Notes: generated from the letters alone by a model not told the origin. Shown: positions 25,286 to 34,964, counted from the stretch's first letter. The stretch: 54,608 bases of DNA from Deltaproteobacteria bacterium (GCA_017302795.1 JAFLCB010000017.1:1-54608), one strand, 5' to 3'. Numbers and translations: made by a program.

Positions 25286-26392
25286 CTAGATCGTGTCAAA
25301 AGTCTGCATAGTCTCGGGATGAACCAAAACGTTCGCCGACTTGTAGATTCTAGGAGTCGAGTACAACGCCTTCATCGCTTTCCATTTTGACATGACTTTA
25401 AACGACTCGGGAAATTTCTTTAACAATGCCACGTGGATCTTTTTGGCATGTCGAGGACTGACCGTCGGAAAAAGATGATGTTCCACATGGTAGCCAAAAT
25501 TCAACGTGAAGAATTCGACAACTGGGTGATTTGTTACTGTCAATGAATTCACCAACGGATCGTTTTCACTCGTTAAGGGGCTAAGGTTATGATTTGTCGC
25601 GATGTAGCTCACCAGCAAGTAGTTCTGCGCAGCAATTGGAAGAACTATCACCCAAAGCCAATTTGCCGGACCCGCATAGATCGCTGCAGCACCCATTATG
25701 GCCATTTGAAGAGCAAGCTCAATCGACACTTTGCGATGATTCATACCAGCGAAAACGCCGTTGCGAAATCGTAAGTAAATCTGTGCAACGAACTCGTGAA
25801 ACGAAAGCCAGAAGAAGAAGTACAAGGCGCTCCGCTTGTGTCCCGAACCAGGAGTGTACGGAAAAATCGTCTGGACAAACTTACTGCTCTTGTAAATGCG
25901 AAGTGTTGGAAACGCATCGGGATCGCGAATTGTCTGCTGGGTTTTTCCGTGGTGCAACCGATTGTGCACGAAGCGCCAATAGGTGGGTGAAATCAGAAAA
26001 GGCATTAATCCGAAAAAGCCCAAAGCATTTTGCAGCCGTTCGTTTTTCACGATGCTTCCGTGAAGTAGCTCGTGCGTGACAAAACCTAAAATTCCGTTGG
26101 CAAGACCAATTGTAATACCGATTGCCAACTTTGCAAACCAAGGCAACTCGAGGGCGACGATTGCATAGAAACCAAAAACCGCGACACTCACGCATGCGGC
26201 GAACCAACCGAGTCGTAACGGATTAAGTTCAAAAACCTCAGCTCCTAGAAACGGCATTATCTCTCGACGATAAAAGCCAATATTTTTCAACTCATTCGAA
26301 TTCGATTCAATCTTGGAACTGATTATTTCGATCGTCGAAGGCGCTGGTGTTTTTGGATCGGAAACGCATGTCGATTCTATCGTCAAATTCAT
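25286..26392 (-). CDS. Membrane fatty-acid desaturase
   Basis: A 368-residue integral membrane protein with the three histidine boxes of the di-iron desaturase family: HELLH near residue 109, HNRLHH near 145 and HVEHH near 307. At least four hydrophobic segments surround them. It probably introduces double bonds into acyl chains to adjust membrane fluidity. It heads a two-gene unit with the GNAT gene, on the opposite strand to the DUF3750 gene. Confidence 0.9.
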   Translation of the reverse strand: MNLTIESTCVSDPKTPAPSTIEIISSKIESNSNELKNIGFYRREIMPFLGAEVFELNPLRLGWFAACVSVAVFGFYAIVALELPWFAKLAIGITIGLANGILGFVTHELLHGSIVKNERLQNALGFFGLMPFLISPTYWRFVHNRLHHGKTQQTIRDPDAFPTLRIYKSSKFVQTIFPYTPGSGHKRSALYFFFWLSFHEFVAQIYLRFRNGVFAGMNHRKVSIELALQMAIMGAAAIYAGPANWLWVIVLPIAAQNYLLVSYIATNHNLSPLTSENDPLVNSLTVTNHPVVEFFTLNFGYHVEHHLFPTVSPRHAKKIHVALLKKFPESFKVMSKWKAMKALYSTPRIYKSANVLVHPETMQTFDTI

Positions 26393-26485
26393 GAAAGGGA
26401 CGGTATCGGAAGTTTACGGAAATGAAGATATTTGACGCATAAAGCCAGGTGCTTTCTGGTCCGCATTCCGATAAGTTCGAACTCG

Positions 26486-27244
26486 ATGAAGCTACGAGCC
26501 GTGAGCGACCTCCAAAAAGCCGTTATTTTAATCACTTGTTTGCTATTTCTTAACACGGCCTGCGCTTCAAACTCCAATTGGAGAACGGCGAGCCGCGAAA
26601 GCATGGGTATCGCAGCTGACCCAAAGACTGTTAAAGAACCGATTGTTCAGGTCTATTCGGCGCGAACATTTGGTTGGCGAAAACATTTTGCCGTCCACAC
26701 TTGGATTGCGACAAAAGCAGAAAATGCCGACCACTATCTCACCTACCATGTGACCTCGTGGGGTGGTCGGTCGACCGGTCGATCGATTGTCATAAAAAAA
26801 GATCTACCGGACCGGCGATGGTATGGAGCTGACGCTACTATGATAGCGGAACTTCGTGGCGTGCGTGCCGGTAAGGCGATTCTAAAAATTGAAGCAGCAG
26901 CAAAAGAGTATCAATATCAAAATTTCTATCGAATGGTGCCAGGTCCCAACAGCAACAGTTTTATTTCCTATCTTTTAAGAAATGCACCTGAGATCGGTGT
27001 CGAACTCCCACCAAACGCCATCGGTCGAGATTGGCTTGAGGGCGGCGCGCTTTTCGGGGTGTCTGAGTCTGGAACTGGATTTCAATTTTCCATTCTTGGA
27101 GTTTTAGGTTTTACGCTCGGGCTAGCTGACGGAATTGAAATAAATTTGCTCACAATGACGTTCGGCTTGGATCTCTGGAGACCGGCGCTCAAGTTGCCAT
27201 TTATTGGCCGAGTCGGCTTTGAAGATGATCCTGTCTCATTTTGA
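26486..27244 (+). CDS. DUF3750-family exported protein
   Basis: A 252-residue protein. The signal segment is followed by TACAS, a possible lipoprotein signal with an atypical lipobox. The DUF3750 pattern is clear: VQVYSARTFGWRKHFAVHTW near 50-70, then YRMVPGPNSNSFISYLLR near 150 and LPPNAIGRDWL. These HTW and PGPNSN motifs suggest an enzyme (NlpC/P60-like), but no activity is established. The start is ATG 26486; a longer TTG start at 26432 has no signal-like n-region. It is a single gene. Confidence 0.8.
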   Translation: MKLRAVSDLQKAVILITCLLFLNTACASNSNWRTASRESMGIAADPKTVKEPIVQVYSARTFGWRKHFAVHTWIATKAENADHYLTYHVTSWGGRSTGRSIVIKKDLPDRRWYGADATMIAELRGVRAGKAILKIEAAAKEYQYQNFYRMVPGPNSNSFISYLLRNAPEIGVELPPNAIGRDWLEGGALFGVSESGTGFQFSILGVLGFTLGLADGIEINLLTMTFGLDLWRPALKLPFIGRVGFEDDPVSF

Positions 27245-27265
27245 GACAGACTAAATTGTGCGTGT

Positions 27266-27306
27266 TTGCCGACGCTTCGTCGATGAGTCGGCAACCCGCC
27301 TATAAT
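27266..27306 (+). promoter_or_regulatory. Hairpin followed by a TATAAT hexamer
   Basis: TTGCCGAC (27266-27273) pairs with GTCGGCAA (27287-27294) just after the DUF3750 gene, without a T tract. Immediately after it stands TATAAT at 27301-27306, a perfect -10 hexamer that could start the transcript of the transglycosylase gene 150 bases downstream. No good -35 box is seen. Confidence 0.3.
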
Positions 27307-27453
27307 ATAGATGCTGCTGAATGTTCATCTCGACGGCATCGCACAGAGAACCAAGACTTTTGCAGCACCGAATTTGCAATGACTTAAATTGCAATAGCTA
27401 AAAATGCACTGGCTTAAAGTACTCGCTGAGTTTCTCGAAGCAAGGGGTCTAGA

Positions 27454-28176
27454 ATGCAAAAGCTTTTTTCTTCTCTCAAAGCTCTGATCGCCCTTGCCTC
27501 CCTTGTGACTGCTTCCGCAGCGTGGAGCTCCGCTCAACCTCAGTTCATTCCAGAAACGCTTGGGGATGCGCAAAAACGAATTCGCATCGATCATGCCCAA
27601 GAGCTTTTGGGTCGCCATTATTCTCGTAGCCAAGTAAAATATGGCGAAAACGTTAAAAAAATAAACTCTCAAATTTATCGATGGACCAAAGATCGACTAC
27701 CTAAAACCTATCGCCCCCAATACGCGAAAATCGCACAAACTATTATCGACGAAAGTCTGAAGCATGGATTTGACCCGGTGTTTTTACTTTCTGTCATTCA
27801 AAGCGAGAGTCACTTCAATCCAGACGCCAAGGGGCTGCACGGGGAAATCGGATTGATGCAAATTCTGCCGCCGACCGGCAAGTGGATGGCAGAAAAGTCT
27901 GGCCAGAAATGGATCGGCCCAAAAACATTGAAAGATAACGTCGCTAATATCCGTCTCGGTGCCGCCTACTTTGCGTTTCTAAGAGACCGCTTTGATATGC
28001 ACGCGCGCTTGTACATTGCTGCCTACAATATGGGTCAACACAATGTTGACTCCGCTCTTGAGAAAAAGATTTGGCCGAAGGACTATCCAGGCGTCGTCAT
28101 GAAAAATTACATAGAGTTCTATAATGCCTTGGAAGATTCGAAACGCGCACCTACTTCAATTCAAGCACGTCGCTAG
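27454..28176 (+). CDS. Lytic transglycosylase, SLT-type, exported
   Basis: A 240-residue protein with a signal peptide (residues 1-27) and an SLT (Slt70-like) domain over about 100-215. Key motifs are SVIQSESHFNP with the catalytic Glu, GEIGLMQILP, and YIAAYNMG, the set expected of goose-lysozyme-like transglycosylases. It cleaves peptidoglycan glycan strands to 1,6-anhydro ends in the periplasm, for growth, recycling or passage of envelope machines. It is a single gene, overlapping the convergent ABC fusion by 4 bases. Confidence 0.92.
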   Translation: MQKLFSSLKALIALASLVTASAAWSSAQPQFIPETLGDAQKRIRIDHAQELLGRHYSRSQVKYGENVKKINSQIYRWTKDRLPKTYRPQYAKIAQTIIDESLKHGFDPVFLLSVIQSESHFNPDAKGLHGEIGLMQILPPTGKWMAEKSGQKWIGPKTLKDNVANIRLGAAYFAFLRDRFDMHARLYIAAYNMGQHNVDSALEKKIWPKDYPGVVMKNYIEFYNALEDSKRAPTSIQARR

Positions 28177-30449
28177 TGAGACATCGCTCGATCCAAACGA
28201 CGCGATAGTTTCACAAACGGTAAGCCGATCAGCAAGTACACCGCGGCGGTCATCACTCCGATACCAAGATAGTTAAAATTCGCTGACGCCAATTGCCCGT
28301 AAATGGAGGTCAGTTCAACCATCGTGATGACGGAAACCAAACTTGAATCCTTTAACAAGGCAATGAAATCATTGGTCGACGGCGGTAGAGCGACACGCAT
28401 CGCCTGCGGGAAAACGACATATCGCAAACTTTGCCATTGTGACAGACCAAGCGCTCTAGCCGATTCGAGCTGCGCTTTAGGAACTGACAAAATACCGGCT
28501 CGATAGTTTTCAGCCTCGCAAGCACCATAGTTCAGACCAAGACCAATCACTGCTGCCCAAAAAGGTTCAAGCCGAATGCCCAGATGCGGCAGCCCGTAGA
28601 ACAATAGAAAAAGCTGAATTAAGAGGGGCGTTCCACGAAACAATTCAATATATATCGTGGTCGCAGAGCGAAGCAGTGTGCCTCCATAAAGCCGCGAAAC
28701 AACCGCGATGAGCCCGACGGCCATCGCGACGAACATGGATGTTACAGAAACTTGTAGTGTCGTCAGAGCGCCACGCGCCAGGAAGGGTAAATAGGAAAGG
28801 TAACGTTCAAGTCTTTGCGTCCAACCGCTCTCGCTGGCCTGCGCGTTTCGAAAACTTTGATAAGCGACTGCGTCCTTCAATGGAAATGAAGAGTAAGACA
28901 AGCCTAACTGTTTAGCCGTTTCTTCGTTCCACAATCCCCAACGTTGAAAGATCTCGGTCAAAATCCCTTCCGTCGCGAGCTCATTCAACGCTCGATCAAT
29001 TTCTCCTGCGAGTTTTGCGGAGTCCGATCTTAGGGCGATTCCGTATTTTATTTGACCAAAGCTTTCTTTGACATGCTTGAGCTTAAGATTTTCCGTCGCA
29101 TAGTATAGCGCGATAGGTTGATCCAAAAAAACGGCGTCCAGCCGCCCAATCGACAGATCGTGATAGGCGTGAATTTCGTCGCTATAAGAAACCACTTCTA
29201 GCGGAATTTCCAAGGACGAAAGCATGCGGCTGGCCAGCGAGGCAGCCAGTGTTCCCACCCGTTTCCCGGAAACGTCCTCAAGCTTTTCGATTCCCGTTTC
29301 ACTCTCTCTTACTGTCAGCGCCTGACTAGTAACATAGTAAGGTTTCGAAAAGTGAACCGTGCGATTTCTCTCTTCGGTAATTTCAATTCCATTAATAACT
29401 AGATCATAATCAGCGCGGCGAAGCCCTTCGATCAATCCATCCCAATTATTCTGTACAAAGATGGGCTTTTTCCCAAGTCGCCCCGCTAGAGCTTCTATGA
29501 GTTCAACTTCAAAGCCGATCAATCGTTCTGGATTTGACGGATCCCGAAATACGAAAGGCGCACCGCTCTCTGCGTCCGCCGCCCACCTTAGCTCGTTGCC
29601 GGACGCAAAAGCTGGAGAACAACATAGCAATGCAAGAACAGTCGACAGACCGGCAATTAACACGCTCATGAATTTGGTGAAGGCACCCAAATAGCTACGC
29701 GTTTCACCATTTTGAGGATTAGAAAATATCTGCTCAGGCGGCCCCTCTTCGATCAGCTTTCCATTGTTCATGAATAGAACTCGATCAGAAGCCTCGCGCG
29801 CAAACCGGATCTCATGAGTTACTACGATCTGGGTCAACCCATCAGACTTGAGATCTCTCATGACTCCTAGCACTTCTTGAACCAAACCGGGATCAAGCGC
29901 GCTTGTAGGTTCGTCATAGAGTAATATTTCGGGTTTCAGAAGCATTGCCCGCGCAATCGCGGCGCGCTGTTGTTCTCCTCCCGAAAGCTCCCGCGGACGT
30001 CGAAGTGTTTTTTTCTCCAAACCTACCTTTTCTAAAAGTTTTAAAGCCTGCACGCGGGTCTCATCAGCTTCTTTGGTTCCGGGCTTCAACCGAAGGACAA
30101 CTCTCGGGGCAAGCAGCATGTTTTCTAAAAGGTTTAAATGGGGAAACAGGTTAAACGATTGAAAGACCATACCGACTTTTTTTCGAATCAGTTGGGCGGT
30201 GTCTTCAAACGCACGCTTGCCTATTTCTTGGGAGCTTTTCAAATCTAACTTTTCCGACGCTAATTTGTAGGAAATCCGACCCTCGTCAAAATCCTCGAGG
30301 CCGTTGAGGCACCGGAGAAAGGTCGATTTGCCACAACCAGACGGGCCAATCAATGTGATAAGCTCACCCGCTTTAATCGACACTTTGAACGCGTCTAGTA
30401 CCCGCTGCTGCTGAAAGCACTTCGTAAGCTGGTCTGTTTCCAGAATCAC
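28173..30449 (-). CDS. Single-polypeptide polar amino-acid ABC transporter: ATPase, binding protein and permease fused
   Basis: A 758-residue fusion. Residues 1-255 form the ATPase: Walker A GPSGCGKST (35-43), signature LSGGEQQR, Walker B ILLYDEP, and TALDP-like SALDP. Residues 261-285 look like the signal peptide of a binding protein, now an internal membrane helix. Residues 288-515 are a family-3 solute-binding domain (IGFEVELIEALAGRLGKK, then DYDLVINGIEITEER). Residues 555-758 are a HisM/GlnP-type permease with GLGLNYGACEAENYRAGI. Binding-protein/permease fusions are known, but adding the ATPase is unusual. Its ATG overlaps the lpxD stop (ATGA). Confidence 0.92.
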   Translation of the reverse strand: MILETDQLTKCFQQQRVLDAFKVSIKAGELITLIGPSGCGKSTFLRCLNGLEDFDEGRISYKLASEKLDLKSSQEIGKRAFEDTAQLIRKKVGMVFQSFNLFPHLNLLENMLLAPRVVLRLKPGTKEADETRVQALKLLEKVGLEKKTLRRPRELSGGEQQRAAIARAMLLKPEILLYDEPTSALDPGLVQEVLGVMRDLKSDGLTQIVVTHEIRFAREASDRVLFMNNGKLIEEGPPEQIFSNPQNGETRSYLGAFTKFMSVLIAGLSTVLALLCCSPAFASGNELRWAADAESGAPFVFRDPSNPERLIGFEVELIEALAGRLGKKPIFVQNNWDGLIEGLRRADYDLVINGIEITEERNRTVHFSKPYYVTSQALTVRESETGIEKLEDVSGKRVGTLAASLASRMLSSLEIPLEVVSYSDEIHAYHDLSIGRLDAVFLDQPIALYYATENLKLKHVKESFGQIKYGIALRSDSAKLAGEIDRALNELATEGILTEIFQRWGLWNEETAKQLGLSYSSFPLKDAVAYQSFRNAQASESGWTQRLERYLSYLPFLARGALTTLQVSVTSMFVAMAVGLIAVVSRLYGGTLLRSATTIYIELFRGTPLLIQLFLLFYGLPHLGIRLEPFWAAVIGLGLNYGACEAENYRAGILSVPKAQLESARALGLSQWQSLRYVVFPQAMRVALPPSTNDFIALLKDSSLVSVITMVELTSIYGQLASANFNYLGIGVMTAAVYLLIGLPFVKLSRRLDRAMSH

Positions 30450-31591
30450 GTTGGTACTTTTTCCTCTAGCTCGGAAATGCGCCGCCGAAGATCGACAGCG
30501 TTTCTCAGCACAGCGGTGTTCTTCATATAATCAGACAGCGGCTGCACCGGAAGGCCTGCGTAGGCGCCCGGAACATCAATATTCTTGGTCACGCCTGCTC
30601 GATGTACGAGGACCACATCATCGCAAACATTCATATGATCTAATACTCCTGTTTGGCCGCTGGTCATCACCCGGTTTCCAATCTTGGTTGAACCAGCCAC
30701 ACACAACATTGCCGTCAACAAGCAGTCCTCGCCAATTTGAACCCCGTGGGCAATGTGACAGAGGTTATCGATTTTCGTACCAGCGCCGATTCTTGTGATG
30801 TGGTAGGCCGCTCGATCAACGCAGCAACCTGCCCCTATTCGAACGCGATCTTCAAGAACCACGATCCCAGTTTGGGGGATCGCGTGACTTTTTCGTTTTG
30901 CGTCTTGTGCGTAACCAAAACCTGCGGAACCGATCACTGTACCTGCTTCTATCACCACATCGTCCCCAAGGACACAGCCATAGCCGATGACGGTTCCAGG
31001 ATGCAAAACACTGTTTTCGCCAATCCAAACATCATTTTCCACAACGGCACCCGCCATGATTCTTACACCGCGAGAAATTATCGTACCTGCTCCTACCACA
31101 GCCCTGGGCTCAACAATCACCGATTTATCAAGAATCGCAGTCTCGTGGATGACGGCCGTCGGGTGAACTCCGACCCAGCCACTTCGAGAAAAATCTCGAG
31201 ACAAAAAGGTCTGTTTAAAAAAAGCATGAGCCAAGGGAACAGCGTGAACCGTTAAAACATTAGCGCCAGCAAGGACTTTAAATGCGTCCGCCAATTTCGC
31301 ACTTGTCACAACCATGCCGGGCTTGACCCGTTCGGACACACGTTGCATGACCAAACTAACCACGTCCGGCTTATCCACGAAAATCATGTCTCCGTGCTCG
31401 AAGTGCTCGACAGCCGAAATTCTGCCAATCACGGCATTGCGGTCGCCAGTGAAGTCGACAATCAACTCTTGTCCACCTAGCTGTTTTCCGGTTGCGACCT
31501 TGATTTCGTTAATCACTGTCTCAATTTTCAAATCTATTTTCGGTTGCAATGAAGTCGGACGTTGATAAATATCTTCAGCGCTAAATTTCAT
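30446..31591 (-). CDS. lpxD: UDP-3-O-acylglucosamine N-acyltransferase
   Basis: A 381-residue LpxD. Residues 1-110 form the uridine-binding domain. Residues 118-345 carry many hexapeptide repeats of a left-handed beta-helix (for example VIHETAILDKSVIVEPRAVV). IDNLCHIAHGVQIG contains the His expected as catalytic base, and a C-terminal helix (LRRRISELEEK) supports trimer formation. The enzyme adds the second acyl chain in lipid A synthesis. lpxD normally sits with fabZ and lpxA; here it stands alone, overlapping an amino-acid transporter gene, so it may be an extra copy. Confidence 0.92.
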   Translation of the reverse strand: MKFSAEDIYQRPTSLQPKIDLKIETVINEIKVATGKQLGGQELIVDFTGDRNAVIGRISAVEHFEHGDMIFVDKPDVVSLVMQRVSERVKPGMVVTSAKLADAFKVLAGANVLTVHAVPLAHAFFKQTFLSRDFSRSGWVGVHPTAVIHETAILDKSVIVEPRAVVGAGTIISRGVRIMAGAVVENDVWIGENSVLHPGTVIGYGCVLGDDVVIEAGTVIGSAGFGYAQDAKRKSHAIPQTGIVVLEDRVRIGAGCCVDRAAYHITRIGAGTKIDNLCHIAHGVQIGEDCLLTAMLCVAGSTKIGNRVMTSGQTGVLDHMNVCDDVVLVHRAGVTKNIDVPGAYAGLPVQPLSDYMKNTAVLRNAVDLRRRISELEEKVPT

Positions 31592-31695
31592 GCGAAAATC
31601 AAATCATGACCGCATGGCAAGACGCAACCCGTGTCGCTTCATGGTTTGGGTAAGTTGGTTTGACTAAACACTGCGATTTGCCCAATCTGATTCAC

Positions 31696-33177
31696 ATGGA
31701 CATTTCGAAGCTAGAAGAACGAGTAAAGCTACTTGAGCACAGTCTTGGGCAGAAGCTAGAACGCAACCCCGACCAACGCCTTGCTTCAAACGCATGGCTC
31801 TCTTCTATTGCGATCATTTGTTTTATCTTGGCTGCGGGTTTACTCATCAAAGTTTCAATCGACTCGGGGTGGTTGACACCAGAAAGACAAATGGGGCTCG
31901 CCGCGCTCATCGGACTTGGACTAGCTGGTGCCGGCTTGGCGTTTGGAACTAGTTCCAACCCACATGTGAACTTGCTCCCGGGTGCAGGTATCAATGTTTT
32001 ATTTTTAACGAGCTTTGCTGCTCATCGGCTATATGCACTAATCCCGTCGGAAATCGCAGTGGCCGTCACCAGTATTTTTTCCGGCGTCTGTTTGTGGCTT
32101 TACACCGAACTAGAACACGACATATACGCCGTAACTGCAGCGCTCGGCGCCTACGTTATACCGATTGTTTTTGGCTACAGCTTTGAAACATCATTTACGG
32201 TCACTTACTTTGTCATGTGCTCGCTTGCATTTTCAGCCATCTCCGTTTGGATGAAATCGCGGATGTTGACAATGATATCTGCCTACCTTGCGATTCTGTC
32301 TACTTCCTACGTTGGCTTAAAAACCTCGGCCGACCTTCTTATTGCAATCATCCTTGCCATTCACTTCCTGGTTTTTTCGATTGGTACCTACCTTTACACG
32401 GCCCGTACGAACAGCCCCCTCACCGAAAGAGAAGGCTGGAGCTTTTTGCCAGTTCTCTTGATTTTTTATTCGATGGAGTTTTATTTCATCGACCGCATTC
32501 ACCCGGGCTTAAGTTCCCCTGTCGCGGTTCTTTCTGCCTTTGTTCTTCTTGGGCTTTACCTTTATGCAAAAAAACAATTTCCCGATCGGAGTCTCGGTAG
32601 CCAGTCGGTAATTTTAACTTTTCTTTCATTGACGTTGATCCACGCGGTTTACATCGAAATTGTTCCCAGCGTCATCCGTCCGTGGATTCTTCCAATTCTA
32701 TTTCTCGTTTTTGCCTTCAGAAGTTCCATCCGAATACCCACATTGGAATTCAAGGGCCCTCTTCGGATTCCGATCATCGCGTTCGGCATTGCACTAACTG
32801 CAGAGTATATTGGGATCGCATTTCGGCTCTTCGCTGATTTAGGTAACCACCAAGACAAAGTGGTATTTCCCCTTGGGATCGCCTGCGCGATCGGCCTATG
32901 GCTAAGCCTCATGGTGGGATTTAAAAATGCTGAACGTCTTTTAAGCCGCTGGCGCTACTTCTTTTTCGCAGGAGCGCATTTGCTTGCGACTTTGCTCCTA
33001 GCTCGAATAGTTCCGCCTAATATTCTTTGGCTCGCTTGGCTTTGCTATGGGCTTGGAATCATCGCCTATGCCAAAGCCACAACGGATTCCATCGCGATGA
33101 AATCAGCTTGGTTTGTCGTCATTCTCAGCGCCGGAAAGTTTCTCCTTATCGACGCGCGACTCGTCTTTGATTTTTAA
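31696..33177 (+). CDS. DUF2339-family polytopic membrane protein
   Basis: A 493-residue protein. A short N-terminal coiled coil (MDISKLEERVKLLEHSLG) precedes about 14 hydrophobic segments that fill the rest. This layout is characteristic of DUF2339 proteins, whose function is unknown. The start is uncertain: ATG 31696 places the coiled coil at the N-terminus, and TTG 31660 would add 12 residues; neither has a clear ribosome site. It is divergent from lpxD and overlaps the TPR gene tail-to-tail by 32 bases. Confidence 0.75.
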   Translation: MDISKLEERVKLLEHSLGQKLERNPDQRLASNAWLSSIAIICFILAAGLLIKVSIDSGWLTPERQMGLAALIGLGLAGAGLAFGTSSNPHVNLLPGAGINVLFLTSFAAHRLYALIPSEIAVAVTSIFSGVCLWLYTELEHDIYAVTAALGAYVIPIVFGYSFETSFTVTYFVMCSLAFSAISVWMKSRMLTMISAYLAILSTSYVGLKTSADLLIAIILAIHFLVFSIGTYLYTARTNSPLTEREGWSFLPVLLIFYSMEFYFIDRIHPGLSSPVAVLSAFVLLGLYLYAKKQFPDRSLGSQSVILTFLSLTLIHAVYIEIVPSVIRPWILPILFLVFAFRSSIRIPTLEFKGPLRIPIIAFGIALTAEYIGIAFRLFADLGNHQDKVVFPLGIACAIGLWLSLMVGFKNAERLLSRWRYFFFAGAHLLATLLLARIVPPNILWLAWLCYGLGIIAYAKATTDSIAMKSAWFVVILSAGKFLLIDARLVFDF

Positions 33178-33886
33178 CCAAAGCGCGAAGCTGCTCTAGC
33201 TCAGTATTCAAGTAGCCCTTGGCGTTTGGTGAAAGCGCATGAAACTCAAGAATTCGGTGAAGTGCTTTCGTGTACCGTTGCATTTTAATCTCTAATCTTA
33301 CCAACCCCGCTGTAGCCTGAACTGGCAGCTTGCTTGCGGGGGTTAGGTCTATAGCCTTTTTGTAAATGCTCATTGCTTCACTAATACGATGTTTGGACTC
33401 GAGCAAGGCAGCGTACTCGAGGTGCGCTATCAAGTGTTTCCCACCGGCCTTGAAATACCTGGCATATGATTCTGACGCTAGATCATTTTTCTCGAGGCGG
33501 AGCTGCATCGAGGCGATCATTCTAATAGCATCCGGATCTTTCGTTTTAAGATAAACCTGCTCGAAGGAGTTTTCGACACAGCTCCATTGCCCGATCGAAA
33601 TACACGCCGTCGCTAAATCCGAATATCCACCAGCAGATAAAAGCCCGGTTGCTTGGCGAAATCTAAGAAACGGAACTGAAAACGAGTGCTGCCCCCACTT
33701 TAAAAAGTGCAGCGCTAACACCAAAACGCCTAGCGCCGAGATTGCCATTCGAATCGAGGCACGGATATCTCGCTCATGCGCCATTTCACGCTCAACGATC
33801 CGATCTTTCCAGCCGCAAGTACAAATGACTTGCTGCTCGCCCTCGTGTTTTTCATTGCAGACAGCGCAATAGAGTTCGGAATTCAT
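33146..33886 (-). CDS. Zinc-ribbon, transmembrane and TPR-repeat protein
   Basis: A 246-residue protein. Residues 5-26 form a zinc ribbon (CAVC then CTCGW). A single transmembrane helix lies near 47-64. Residues 100-235 are helical pairs of TPR type (for example HRISEAMSIYKKAIDLTP). The TPR part would lie in the periplasm and the ribbon in the cytoplasm, a possible scaffold across the inner membrane. ATG 33884-33886 is chosen because AAAGGGG lies 9 bases upstream; the in-frame ATG 9 bases earlier directly abuts that site. Partners are unknown. Confidence 0.75.
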   Translation of the reverse strand: MNSELYCAVCNEKHEGEQQVICTCGWKDRIVEREMAHERDIRASIRMAISALGVLVLALHFLKWGQHSFSVPFLRFRQATGLLSAGGYSDLATACISIGQWSCVENSFEQVYLKTKDPDAIRMIASMQLRLEKNDLASESYARYFKAGGKHLIAHLEYAALLESKHRISEAMSIYKKAIDLTPASKLPVQATAGLVRLEIKMQRYTKALHRILEFHALSPNAKGYLNTELEQLRALVKNQRRVARR

Positions 33887-34072
33887 AACGACCATCCCCT
33901 TTGTAAGCCACGCCTATGCGCAGACCACAGCCTCATTCCATGCAACCAAGAGTCCACGCCGCGCGCCCCCCTCCCCTGTTTTTTACGCCCTGGCACGGAT
34001 GGATAGACTAGAACTTCGACAGTCTCAAATTATCGCCAATGTATTTACAAACTGTGTTGAATCCAGCAGATT

Positions 34073-34651
34073 CTAACGGCACCAGTTGGCTGGTGTGATG
34101 ACGCGCTTAATTGATTGGGCCTGCATATAGAGAAAGTCATTTCGGGACGTAATTCTTAGACGCTGGTCTCGAGGTGAAAAATTAAATATTCCTCGGAACT
34201 GACCTCGCCCTTGGGTATCCAAGAGAATCTGGCCACGATCACCCTTTAACTCCCAGTGTATTGTTCGCGAGGCCAACGGCTTCATGTCGTCGTAGCGAAG
34301 TGGCGTTGATACGGTTCCTTCCGAATCTCGGCAAAGAAGCTGAAAACCGACGACGACAAAAAGATTTTTTCGGCATTGATGAGTGGAAGAATAGCCATAG
34401 CCCACATCACAGGTCGCGAACTCCTTTTCTACGTAACCAAAATCAGCCAACGGCCGGGTCATTCCGAGTGACTTTTGCAAACCATCATAATCGACGATGA
34501 CTGGTGCTGTTTCTCCGGAATGATACACTCGACGTTCCCGCAGCTCGGGAAACATTTCAGTGTCGGATTGTGAGTCTGAACTTGAGTCAGTGGTACTTGT
34601 GCACGCAGAAAGCAGAGCAGCGAAAGCTGCCATTGCAAAAATATTTTTCAC
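34073..34651 (-). CDS. Lipoprotein of unknown function
   Basis: A 192-residue protein with a lipoprotein signal (LLSAC, lipid-modified Cys17), a Ser/Asp-rich linker and a body with four further Cys residues that could form disulfides. No family is recognised. Its ATG overlaps the stop of the DUF167 gene by 4 bases, making it the third gene of a minus-strand unit with 34965-35495 and 34648-34962. Confidence 0.7.
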   Translation of the reverse strand: MKNIFAMAAFAALLSACTSTTDSSSDSQSDTEMFPELRERRVYHSGETAPVIVDYDGLQKSLGMTRPLADFGYVEKEFATCDVGYGYSSTHQCRKNLFVVVGFQLLCRDSEGTVSTPLRYDDMKPLASRTIHWELKGDRGQILLDTQGRGQFRGIFNFSPRDQRLRITSRNDFLYMQAQSIKRVITPANWCR

Positions 34652-34962
34652 TTTTTCGTCCTAGCAAGAGCCTGCATCACTTTTTCACGCACAACGTCCT
34701 CAGAAACAGATTCGATTTCTACGGACTTCAGCCTCGATCGCAATCCGCTTGTCAAAGTCACCGACCGCTTCGGCAGCTGAAGAGCTTCCACGACAAAGCG
34801 AAGCACTTCATCATTGGCCTTTCCGTCCACCGGAGGAGCGTGGATACGGATTTTAAGGGACTGCCCGTCTGGCCCGTCGAACAGCCCTAAAACTTCCGAA
34901 CGTTTACCACCCGGCTGTACATAGAGATGCAAATGAACTTTTCCAGCTTTAACGGTAATCAC
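34648..34962 (-). CDS. DUF167/YggU-family protein
   Basis: A 104-residue protein with the DUF167 pattern: VHLHLYVQPGGKRSEV at residues 9-24, then IRIHAPPVDGKANDEVLRFV near 38-57, and SGLRSRLKSVEI. The fold is known from YggU structures but the role is unknown. It lies 2 bases after the upstream secreted-protein gene and overlaps the downstream lipoprotein gene, so all three are probably co-expressed. Confidence 0.9.
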   Translation of the reverse strand: MITVKAGKVHLHLYVQPGGKRSEVLGLFDGPDGQSLKIRIHAPPVDGKANDEVLRFVVEALQLPKRSVTLTSGLRSRLKSVEIESVSEDVVREKVMQALARTKK

Positions 34963-34964
34963 TG

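Noticed and set aside
28173-30449. Possibility that the ABC protein is two genes with an internal start at Met261
   Set aside because: The frame is continuous, there is no stop between ATPase and binding domain, and no good ribosome site precedes the internal ATG.
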